DNA of 64,000 nt, taken from contig NZ_JAATJI010000001.1 in NCBI RefSeq assembly GCF_011927825.1, positions 1,364,001-1,428,000 on the forward strand, written 5' to 3'. The notes beneath the pieces were generated by a model. It did not search any database. It was not told where the DNA came from and saw nothing but the letters and a program-made list of their open reading frames with translations. The translations under genes were made by a program, and so were the position numbers. Positions within the stretch are counted from its first letter, which is position 1; each line of letters begins with the position of its first letter. This DNA is from Polymorphobacter fuscus. Its GTDB lineage: Bacteria; Pseudomonadota; Alphaproteobacteria; Sphingomonadales; Sphingomonadaceae. This document shows positions 56,175 through 63,476 of this stretch, in pieces.

Positions 56175-57270
56175 ATGGTGTGCAGATGACGATCATGCGG
56201 CCTATGACCATCGCAAGATGTTTAATGCTTGGCTTGACAGCGACGACGACGAGGCAAACGACCTCCTGAAGGCGCTGGGCATCGGAAAAGTTGTGGCTCC
56301 CAGCAAAGCATTGTTTGCGGGGGATCGCGTCGCATACGGTGAGGAACTTGAGCGCTTTCAGACGCGTAGGTTGGAGTTCGCGCTCGGCTACGGACGCTTA
56401 GATGATCACTGGTTTGGAAAAAACCGAGCACACTTTAACGCCCTGCTAGAGCCACTGAAAGTGCAGCACGTAGTGCCCTTCGTCGGGGCAGGAATCTCGT
56501 GCGCCGCATCCTTGCCGACATGGACCGCCCACATTTTGCACCAAGCCAAAAGTGCAGGATTTGACGTAACTGTCGTTCTGAGCCGACTGAAAAGAGGTGA
56601 GTATGAGGTAATTATAGATGAAATTATTGCATCAAGAGGCCGGGGCCTTTTTCTACAAGAAATGCGTGATGCCTTTGATCACGACGTCACTGACTTCAGT
56701 CTTGCCTCAATGGTTGTTCAATTAACCAAAAGCGTTATAGTTACCACTAACTATGATCGTGTCTTAGAGCAAGCATTGCGTTCATTAGGGGAACATTTTC
56801 CAGAAATAGTAACTGCTACGGAAGATAACGCCAGAATCATTCGAGCTCAATCAAATGGGCAGCGGGCTCTACTCAAAATTCACGGAGATATTCGCTCGCC
56901 GGCTAGTTATATTTTAAGCGGCGCTCAATATGACGATTGCTACGGCGCAGGGGTACCAGACATGAAGCTGGCACTTCCACGGAAGCTTAGACACGTGTTT
57001 GAACACGGATCACTCCTCTTCCTTGGCTGCAGACTTGTTGAAGATCGAACCATCAGCGTTTTTGAAAACCTCGTGATGGAGGCCGGCCTCGCGAACGTGC
57101 CCCGCCACTTTGCCGTCCTTGAGGCCCCGGCATCGGACGCCGATCTGGTAGCCCGGAACTCTCGCCTAGCTGGACTGAGCATAGACGCCATTTGGTATCC
57201 TGAAGGGGCTCATGAGTATGTGCGGCTAATATTAGCAGAGCTACTCGAGCAGCTCAGATCACCAGCTTAA
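56161..57270 (+). CDS. SIR2-like (NAD-binding) protein at the end of the hsd operon
   Basis: About 369 residues. The first 100 residues are not like SIR2. Then VVPFVGAGISCAASLPTW (GAGIS near residue 107), a helical part, TTNYDRVLEQALRSLG (near 193), LLKIHGDIRSP (near 239) and LLFLGCRLVEDRTI make a SIR2-like domain of PF13289 type. In ThsA, DSR and Avs systems such a domain hydrolyses NAD+ to stop phage growth. Start is not certain: GTG 56161 or TTG 56164 after GAGAAGG, or ATG 56143; all overlap hsdS, so it is translationally coupled. Confidence 0.87.
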   Translation: MLTGKWCADDDHAAYDHRKMFNAWLDSDDDEANDLLKALGIGKVVAPSKALFAGDRVAYGEELERFQTRRLEFALGYGRLDDHWFGKNRAHFNALLEPLKVQHVVPFVGAGISCAASLPTWTAHILHQAKSAGFDVTVVLSRLKRGEYEVIIDEIIASRGRGLFLQEMRDAFDHDVTDFSLASMVVQLTKSVIVTTNYDRVLEQALRSLGEHFPEIVTATEDNARIIRAQSNGQRALLKIHGDIRSPASYILSGAQYDDCYGAGVPDMKLALPRKLRHVFEHGSLLFLGCRLVEDRTISVFENLVMEAGLANVPRHFAVLEAPASDADLVARNSRLAGLSIDAIWYPEGAHEYVRLILAELLEQLRSPA

Positions 57271-58018
57271 TGATGCAAAGCCCCTGAGATTCGTAAGTCT
57301 TTGCAGTGCATTTCTGAAGCATGCGTGACCGTCGTAGCCGGAGGCCGCGAGGACTCAACGCTTGGGCGGTCCAACACTTTCGGCTGTCACAGGTGGCTGG
57401 TATTCATCCGCCGAAGGCCGTAGTGTCGTCCAGGAGCAGGCCCGTTCTTAAGAGAGCTCGTATGAGCGCACAAGGAAGCGGACGGTGGGCCAGATCACAG
57501 TGTTTTCGGGGCCGGAGCTCCGGCGGCGTTGCAACGGCGAACAGCGGCTGCAGATCCTGACAGAGGCGTTCGCGCCCCAGGCTTGCCCGACCGAGGTGGC
57601 GCGGCGGCACGAGATCTCGACGGGGCAGCTTTACACTTGGCGCAACAAGCTTGCGGTTGAAGCGGCGCCCGGCTGACAGGAACCCGTGCCTCGCGGACAG
57701 AACCAGAATTTCGACCCAGTCCTTGGTGCTGCGATCGCAAACTGAGGTGGCGTGACACGCAGCCAATCGTCCCTGTCTGCAATGCTGGTGGCAGCATTAA
57801 GACCGCGCGCACAGCCGGCGCTGTCTGCCCCCAGCGTAGCCAGACCAACAGTGCAACCTATGTGCTTCCTTTTTCGGAACAGAACGGGAAAATAAGCGGA
57901 TCGGCGACCCAGCGTTCCGACCCACAAAAGCAGTGCGCTTCGCGCTACCCGCTTGAAAGCAGTCCCATTTTCGGGCAAGTAAACGGCGGCAAACGAGCGC
58001 TGGAATCCGACCAATTCA
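57271..58018. other. Gene-poor right end of the island
   Basis: Between the SIR2 gene stop and the right repeat there are about 750 bp. Apart from the IS66-type fragment at 57485-57676 I find no gene with convincing features. The sequence after 57680 is an unassigned mosaic with no strong repeats or terminators. It is likely decayed mobile-element DNA. Confidence 0.6.
57485..57676 (+). pseudogene. Remnant of an IS66-type OrfA (TnpA) transposase gene
   Basis: 63 residues, MGQITVFSGPELRRRCNGEQRLQILTEAFAPQACPTEVARRHEISTGQLYTWRNKLA. This is the HTH N-terminus of the IS66 TnpA/OrfA family (xxRRRWxxEQRLxILxEAFAPG..VAEVARRHxVSTGQLYTWR). The reading frame stops just after, and orfB and the transposase are missing, so it is a truncated remnant. 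No terminal inverted repeats are seen. Confidence 0.75.
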
Positions 58019-58036
58019 CGGTCACACCTTACGCAC
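58019..58036 (+). repeat. attR-like 18-bp core (right end)
   Basis: Identical 18-bp copy of the left core, CGGTCACACCTTACGCAC. It lies 36 bp from the stop of the convergent SLBB gene. Bases next to it differ from those next to the left copy on both sides, so the repeat is exactly 18 bp. Confidence 0.88.
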
Positions 58037-58041
58037 CACAC

Positions 58042-58059
58042 GCGGCAACCGTCTGCCGC
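58042..58059 (-). terminator. Hairpin after the SLBB export gene
   Basis: GCGGCA / TGCCGC arms with a six-base loop (58042-58047 and 58054-58059). No T-tract follows, so it is only terminator-like. It is 13 bp beyond the stop of the SLBB gene and 5 bp from the island end, marking the chromosomal part of the target site. Confidence 0.45.
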
Positions 58060-58072
58060 TCGGACCTTGTCC

Positions 58073-60943
58073 TTAACGTGTCGCCAGGATGGCCAGCGTT
58101 GCCACAGAGGTCAGCAGCGATGCGACGATTCCGGTGATGTCGCGCGCCAGGTCGAGTTTGTAGAGCGGGTCGATGTCCTTCGGGATGATGATGGTCGAAC
58201 CCGGCGGGATCACCGTGCCGCCGGTGCGGCTCCAGCCGCCCGATGCGATCGGGGTTGCCGTGCCGTCGGGCAGCACCACGAAAATGCGGCGGCGGTCGGC
58301 GGTCGATTGCAGGCCGCCGGTTTCGCGCAAATAGCTCACCAGCGGCTTGTCGGCGGCGAACTGCAACGCGCCCGGGTTGGCGACGTCGCCGAGCGCGAGC
58401 ACGAAGCTGGGGCGTTTCGGCACGACGATCGCGTCACCGCTTTCCAGCACGGTGTCGAGGTCCGGCCGGCGCGCCAGCACGCGCGGGTCGGCTTCCACCA
58501 CCACCCGGCCGGGGGATTCGACCGTTGCCAGCTGGGCGATCAGTCGCTGCCCGGCGATGACCGCGTCTCCCGTGGTTTCCTTGCGCGATGATACCGCCAG
58601 CAGTGCCGTCGTCAGCTCGCGGCTGGTGCGGCGCAGGCCTTCCTGCTGAAGCTCCTTGACCGATCGGCGCGTGAACACCGTGCCATAGGGATAGGCATAG
58701 GGCGACATGCCGCCGGCGCGCTCGATCAGCTGCGACAGCGTTTCGCCGCGCCGGATGGCATAAAGGCCGGGGCGGTTGACTTCACCGGTCAACTGGACGC
58801 CGCCGGGTTCGAACTGCGCCTGTGCAGCGTTGAAGCGGATATCGTCGCCGGCGCTGACGGTGATCGCGGCCATCGCCATCGGGTCGGCGCTGACCGGCAC
58901 GCGCGTCGATGGCCCGCCCGCTGCCGAGGCGCGGTTGACGTCGAGCGTCAGCCCGCTGCTGTTGGTCAGCAACCCTTCGGCGACGCCGGCGACATCGCTG
59001 GCGCTGACCGTGCCGGCGACCGGATAGGCTCCCGGACGGCGCACCGCGCCGCCCACGGCGATGGCATGTTCGATCAGCACCGGCAGTAGGTCGGGTTCTT
59101 CCTCGAACACGATCGGGCAGGTTGCATCCTCGCGCGCGTCGCGCACCCGCTGGCGCGCTTCGAAATTCTCGCCGCGGCTGAAGGCGAGCCGGTTGCTGGC
59201 CAGTTCGGTGTCGCGCCGACGCTGCTCGGCTTCGGCCGCCTCGGCATCGAGCCGCGCCTGGTCCACCGGACGTTCGGTGACAGGCGGCTGATATTGTTCA
59301 CTCGCCAGCCGCGGCTGCGCTTGTCCATCGGGCTGGCGCAGCGTGCCGTCGGGGTTCCGGTCCTGGTTGCGATCGCGGGTGGCGGGGTCGACGACAAACG
59401 TGCCGCGCGTCACCACGTTGAACCGCGCCGACTGGCCCTCCGCCACCAGCGTCTCCAACCGGTCGAGCACCGTGCAATCGCGCAGAATGGGCGGCTGTCC
59501 AAGCACGACGCGGCGCACCGGCGCGCTGTTGATGAATTCGATGTCGCTGCGCGAGAACACGTACAGCCGGTCGTCGCTGCGCAGCGACACGCTCGGCCGG
59601 TCGGCGAGCGCCGTCGCCAGGTTGATCGGCTCGAACACCCGCGCTGCCGTCATCGGATCGCGGCGGATCAGCACCGCCATCGGCAGATAGGTGTCGGGCC
59701 GCAGGTCGGCGACATCGCCGAGCAGGTCGTGCACCGTCGGCGCCGCGCCGATTGCCCGCGCGCCGGGGTTGGAGACATAGCCGCGCAGCTGCACCCGGCC
59801 GACGGCACCGCCGGCGCTGCCGCCGGTCACCGCAATGCCATCGCCGGCGACGACGGTCGTCGAAAGCGTCGGCACGCGCAGATACTGCTCGCGCCCGTCG
59901 ATGCCGATGCGGCTTACGGCAATTGCATTGCCACGCGGCCGCAACGCGCCGCCGGCAAAGCCCAGCACCGTCGCCAGCGAGGCGCCGGGGCGGATTTCAT
60001 AAATGCCCGGCCGGGCAACCGCGCCCGACACCGCCACCGTATCGCCGATGACCGGCACGATCACCCGGTCGCCATCGCGCAGCCGCACGGACGGCGGGCT
60101 GCCTATGCCGAGCAGCCCGTAAAGATCGACGCTGATGCTGCTGCCGCCCCGTACGATGCGGACGTTGCGCAGCGACCCCGATCGCCGCACACCGCCGGCC
60201 TGCGCCAGCGCCGCGCTGACATCGGCGAGCGCGGTCAGGTTGTACTGGCCGGGCCGGTCGACTTCACCGCCGACGAACACGGTGACGGCGCGCACCGACC
60301 CGAGCGACACGAACACATCCGTGCCCAGCAAAGTGCGCCGCACGGCCGCCTGCAGGTCGCGCTTGACCGCGGCGATCGATCGGCCCGCGGCCGGCACCGG
60401 CGGCAACTGCCCGACGATCAGCCGGCCGTCGCGGCCGACACGCGCCGTCTGGCTGTCGTTGGTCGCGCCCTGCAGCTGGACGACGACATCGTCGCCGACG
60501 CCGATGATGTAATCGTCACTCACGGCGCCAGTCAGTGGCCCCGGCGACCCGGTCGCGTTGGCGAACAGGTCATAGCCGAACTGGCGCAGGGTCGGATCGC
60601 CCAGGCGATCGTGAAATTCGCGCTCCACCGGCGATGGCGTGTAGTAGCGCGTCAGGTTGGCACGGGCGCGGGCCCGGCGCAGTTCCTGCTCTTCGCGCGT
60701 ATCGATCGGCGATGTCGGCAGCGACGGCGCCGCGGTGCGATAGTCCGATGCTTCGCGCGACCGGTCGACACTGGCATTGGCCGAGCTGTTGCCGCCGAGC
60801 TGGCCCTGGACACGCGACAGCACGCTGGGGTCGATTGTCTGTGCGGCGCCGGGGGTGGCAAGAAGCGCGGCGATCGGCAATGCCTGCGCCACAACGGACA
60901 CCGCCGTCAGCAACGCCGTGCCGCGCCGAACCTTCGTCACCAT
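58073..60943 (-). CDS. SLBB-domain polysaccharide export protein (Wza-like)
   Basis: 956 residues. Signal peptide MVTKVRRGTALLTAVSVVAQALPIAALLATPGAAQ. The export (Poly_export) domain has DDYIIGVGDDVVVQLQGATNDSQTARVGRDGRLIVGQL. At least five SLBB repeats follow (VTVFVGGEVDRPGQYN, VAVSGAVARPGIYEI, VGGAVRRPGAYPV, VQLTGEVNRPGLYAI, VLALGDVANPGALQF), then a hydrophobic C-terminus (ITGIVASLLTSVATLAIL). It is much longer than Wza (about 380). Expected role is export of capsule or exopolysaccharide across the outer membrane. ATG 60943 is preferred over 60964 as the signal starts here. Confidence 0.9.
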   Translation of the reverse strand: MVTKVRRGTALLTAVSVVAQALPIAALLATPGAAQTIDPSVLSRVQGQLGGNSSANASVDRSREASDYRTAAPSLPTSPIDTREEQELRRARARANLTRYYTPSPVEREFHDRLGDPTLRQFGYDLFANATGSPGPLTGAVSDDYIIGVGDDVVVQLQGATNDSQTARVGRDGRLIVGQLPPVPAAGRSIAAVKRDLQAAVRRTLLGTDVFVSLGSVRAVTVFVGGEVDRPGQYNLTALADVSAALAQAGGVRRSGSLRNVRIVRGGSSISVDLYGLLGIGSPPSVRLRDGDRVIVPVIGDTVAVSGAVARPGIYEIRPGASLATVLGFAGGALRPRGNAIAVSRIGIDGREQYLRVPTLSTTVVAGDGIAVTGGSAGGAVGRVQLRGYVSNPGARAIGAAPTVHDLLGDVADLRPDTYLPMAVLIRRDPMTAARVFEPINLATALADRPSVSLRSDDRLYVFSRSDIEFINSAPVRRVVLGQPPILRDCTVLDRLETLVAEGQSARFNVVTRGTFVVDPATRDRNQDRNPDGTLRQPDGQAQPRLASEQYQPPVTERPVDQARLDAEAAEAEQRRRDTELASNRLAFSRGENFEARQRVRDAREDATCPIVFEEEPDLLPVLIEHAIAVGGAVRRPGAYPVAGTVSASDVAGVAEGLLTNSSGLTLDVNRASAAGGPSTRVPVSADPMAMAAITVSAGDDIRFNAAQAQFEPGGVQLTGEVNRPGLYAIRRGETLSQLIERAGGMSPYAYPYGTVFTRRSVKELQQEGLRRTSRELTTALLAVSSRKETTGDAVIAGQRLIAQLATVESPGRVVVEADPRVLARRPDLDTVLESGDAIVVPKRPSFVLALGDVANPGALQFAADKPLVSYLRETGGLQSTADRRRIFVVLPDGTATPIASGGWSRTGGTVIPPGSTIIIPKDIDPLYKLDLARDITGIVASLLTSVATLAILATR

Positions 60944-61046
60944 CAAACCGCCTTCGAAAACCACTAGCGGCGTTTAGGTCGACGCCCGAATATCGTCAAC
61001 GCCGCGCCGGCCCTGCCCTGTCGAACTGCCCCGTCGAACGGCCCTG

Positions 61047-61931
61047 TCAAAGAGCCAGCCGGCCGTTGACATGGTCCGAATAATCCCGCGCCAGCTGCTG
61101 CGTCATCGCACCAACCTCGAACCGCCAGGGCCCGATTTCGGCCAGCGGCGTCACTTCGGCGGCGCTGCCGGTCAGGAACGCCTGTTCGAAACTCTCCAGC
61201 TCCTCGGGCCAGATGACGCGTTCGATGATCTCGATATTGCGCCGCCGCGCCAGCTTCATCACCGTCCGCCGGGTGATGCCGTCGAGGAAACAGTCGGGCG
61301 TCGGCGTGTGCAGCACACCATCCTTCATGAAGAACACGTTCGCGCCGGTCGCTTCCGCCACCTGGCCGCGCCAATCGAGCATCAGCGCATCATTATAGCC
61401 GGCATCCTCGGCGGCGTGCTTCGACATGGTGCAGATCATGTACAGCCCGGCCGCCTTCGACTTGGTCGGCGCCGTATAGGGTGCCGGCCGGCGCCACGGT
61501 GCAATGTTGAGCCGCAACCCCTTGGCGAGCGCCTCCGCGCCGAAATAGGCCCCCCATTCCCAGCACGCGATCGCCATGTGCGGCTTGGTGCGCTGCGCCG
61601 AAACACCCATCTGTTCCGACCCGCGCCAGGCGATCGGGCGCACATAGGCGTTGGTCAGGCCGTTGGCAGCGACCGTTTCATTGATCGCGGCGTCGATCTC
61701 GTCGCGGCTCCATGGCAGGGTGAAACCCAGGATCTTGGCGGAATCGATCAGGCGCTGGCTGTGTTCGGACAGCGCGAAGACATTGCCGCCATAGCAGCGC
61801 ACGCCTTCGAACACGGCGCTGGCATAATGCATGGCGTGGGTCAGGACATGGACATTGGCGTCGCGCCACGGCCGCAGCGCGCCGTCGAACCAGATGAAGC
61901 CATCCCGGTCGTCAAACGTCGCATCGGTCAT
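61047..61931 (-). CDS. ilvE: Branched-chain amino acid aminotransferase
   Basis: 294 residues of fold-type IV PLP aminotransferase: THAMHYASAVFEGVRCYGG, YVRPIAWRGSEQMGV, KSKAAGLYMICTMSKHAAEDAGYNDALMLDWRGQVAEATGANVFFMKDG (PLP lysine in KAAGLY), and TPTPDCFLDGITRRTV. It transfers amino groups to form valine, leucine and isoleucine. ATG 61931 is chosen because MTDATFDDRDGFIWFDG is the family start. It diverges from the MarR-type regulator gene with a 94-bp spacer. Confidence 0.95.
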   Translation of the reverse strand: MTDATFDDRDGFIWFDGALRPWRDANVHVLTHAMHYASAVFEGVRCYGGNVFALSEHSQRLIDSAKILGFTLPWSRDEIDAAINETVAANGLTNAYVRPIAWRGSEQMGVSAQRTKPHMAIACWEWGAYFGAEALAKGLRLNIAPWRRPAPYTAPTKSKAAGLYMICTMSKHAAEDAGYNDALMLDWRGQVAEATGANVFFMKDGVLHTPTPDCFLDGITRRTVMKLARRRNIEIIERVIWPEELESFEQAFLTGSAAEVTPLAEIGPWRFEVGAMTQQLARDYSDHVNGRLAL

Positions 61932-62025
61932 TTCGGTCGGTCCTTGCAGCAATTATATTCCGGATGGCGCGTCGCCATCGCCAGCTTCTTGCCTCGCGCT
62001 AGGGAAATGTGCAAGATATGTCAAC

Positions 62026-62553
62026 ATGACTGTCCCAAATCGCGCCTCCGATCGCCTGATCGCGCCGCTGCCGATGGCGCCGGCCTCGCCGCTCTACCTG
62101 CGCGAAGATGAAATCCGCCGCGGTATCGAGCTTCTCTATTTCGGCTATCAGGCGATGGTGCGCGGCGCCGACACCATCCTGGCGGCCGAAGGCTTCGGGC
62201 GTGCCCATCACCGGGCGCTGTATTTCATTGCGCGCAGCCCGGGGCTTGCCGTCGGCGACCTGCTGCGGCTGCTTGCCATCACCAAACAGTCGCTGGGCCG
62301 CGTTCTCAACGAGTTGCAGGCAAGGGGGCTGGTCGAACTGACGGTCGGCACCCAGGACCGCCGGCAGCGGTTGCTGCGGCTGACCGCTGCCGGCGCCGAG
62401 CTGGAGGCGGCGCTGTTCGCCGAACTGGAGCAGGGCATGGCGCGCGCCTATGGCGAGGCCGGACAAACCGCCGTCACCGGCTTCTGGTCGGTGCTGATCG
62501 GCCTGATCGCGCCCGAAGACCGGGCCCTGGTGGAAAGCCTGCGCAAACCTTGA
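62026..62553 (+). CDS. MarR-family transcriptional regulator
   Basis: 175 residues. The winged helix region is FGRAHHRALYFIARSPGLAVGDLLRLLAITKQSLGRVLNELQARGLVELTVGTQDRRQRLLRLTAAGAELEA, with the MarR wing DRR. The divergent ilvE promoter is the natural target. The inducer is unknown. ATG 62026 is in an AT-rich spacer with GTCAACATGAC. Confidence 0.92.
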   Translation: MTVPNRASDRLIAPLPMAPASPLYLREDEIRRGIELLYFGYQAMVRGADTILAAEGFGRAHHRALYFIARSPGLAVGDLLRLLAITKQSLGRVLNELQARGLVELTVGTQDRRQRLLRLTAAGAELEAALFAELEQGMARAYGEAGQTAVTGFWSVLIGLIAPEDRALVESLRKP

Positions 62554-62560
62554 CGCCATG

Positions 62561-62591
62561 AAAAAGGGAGCCGGCCTTCCGGCCGGCTCCC
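62561..62591 (-). terminator. Intrinsic terminator after the PEP-CTERM gene
   Basis: 11-bp perfect stem GGGAGCCGGCC / GGCCGGCTCCC (62566-62576, 62581-62591) with TTCC on the plus strand as loop. On the minus strand it is followed by five T (complement of 62561-62565). It lies 8 bp from the stop of the MarR gene, so it may act on both strands. Confidence 0.92.
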
Positions 62592-62611
62592 CATCTCGCA
62601 ACGCAATCGTC

Positions 62612-63211
62612 TCAGGCGGAGACGGCGGCGCCGCGGGCCTTGCGGCCGCGCATCTGCAGGCCGACCATGCCGAAGCCGACGATCATCATGCCCCACATCG
62701 CCGGTTCCGGCACGGCGCCGGGAACGGTGACGGCGTTGGTGCCGATGGTGGCGACCAGCGAACCGCGCGTCGGGCCGGCGTTGCGCATGGCTTCCGAGGT
62801 GAAGTCATCGAAACGCGTGCCGAGCTGGGTCGAGAAGATCTCGAAATTGCCGAGATCCCGCTCCGACGTCGGGCCATCGAAGTTGAACGTCGGGCCGCTG
62901 TAGATGAAGCTGACGTTCAGCATCGAAGCGCTGTCGTTCGGGATGGTGTTGCCGGGCGTCAGGCCGAGCAGCTGCGTCGTGCCGCTGAAGCCGGTGCCGA
63001 GGTTGCCGAAGCCGACGAAGCCGCCGACGTCATAAAGGGTGAAGTAGCTGCCGGTTTCCAGAGCCTGGTCAGAGGCCAGAAGGGCGTTGTAGGTGTAACG
63101 ATAGGTGCCGTTGCCGACATCGACCGGGCCGCCGACGAGCGTCGGCGTGATGCTGGCGTGCGCCGTCGTCGCTGCCAAAAGTGCTGCAATGCTAACCAGT
63201 ACGCGCTTCAT
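62612..63211 (-). CDS. PEPxxWA-CTERM sorting domain protein
   Basis: 199 residues. Signal peptide MKRVLVSIAALLAATTAHA, a beta-rich body, then VPEPAMWGMMIVGFGMVGLQMRGRKARG at the C-terminus: PEP, W-A/G-M motif, a transmembrane span and basic tail. This is the PEPxxWA-CTERM signal, recognised by an exosortase-like system for surface delivery, common in sphingomonads. The body has no known fold. No exosortase gene is in the window. The ATG at 63211 starts the signal. Confidence 0.88.
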   Translation of the reverse strand: MKRVLVSIAALLAATTAHASITPTLVGGPVDVGNGTYRYTYNALLASDQALETGSYFTLYDVGGFVGFGNLGTGFSGTTQLLGLTPGNTIPNDSASMLNVSFIYSGPTFNFDGPTSERDLGNFEIFSTQLGTRFDDFTSEAMRNAGPTRGSLVATIGTNAVTVPGAVPEPAMWGMMIVGFGMVGLQMRGRKARGAAVSA

Positions 63212-63476
63212 GTGATCTCCGATTGTTGCGAATGTCCCCCGCATTCATATCTATGCAAGCAATATGCCAGCTTGGTTACGTATCGGTAATGGTCGATGCA
63301 AACCTATGAAAGTATGGTGAAATTATCCTTTCCTTCATGGTCGTAAAGATCGTTACGGGTTAGGACAGTGTAAACCCTGCCGACAATCGTCCCACATCCG
63401 TAACATATTGGGAAAATTGCAAATTTCACAGGCGGGTCTGCCAACGCGACCCCGTGGCGCCATTACCGCCGACCGA
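63212..63476 (-). promoter_or_regulatory. AT-rich upstream region of the PEP-CTERM gene
   Basis: This 265-bp gap has no gene I can support and is the most AT-rich chromosomal interval seen. It holds GTTACGG (63352-63358) and its reverse complement CCGTAAC (63398-63404), a spaced inverted repeat, plus another GTTACG at about 63274. These may be operator sites. I could not assign -35/-10 boxes. Confidence 0.4.

Larger units (their letters stand above)
43774..58036. mobile_element. 14.26-kb integrative defence island bounded by 18-bp direct repeats
   Basis: The exact sequence CGGTCACACCTTACGCAC occurs at 43774-43791 and 58019-58036 in the same orientation. The interval between starts with two tyrosine recombinase genes pointing inward and carries a toxin-antitoxin pair, a type I restriction system, a SIR2-like gene and other accessory genes. 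It sits between the convergent methyltransferase-like and SLBB-export genes; removing it and one copy would leave about 93 bp between their stop codons. Its codon use and GC content differ from those flanks (many AT-rich stretches). It looks like an integrated, non-conjugative element with no visible relaxase, capsid or replication genes. Mobility is inferred. Confidence 0.88.

Noticed and set aside
57321..57560. A 79-codon plus-strand frame before the IS66 remnant
   Set aside because: It has no homology signal and overlaps the OrfA fragment in another frame. The OrfA fragment has the better pattern.
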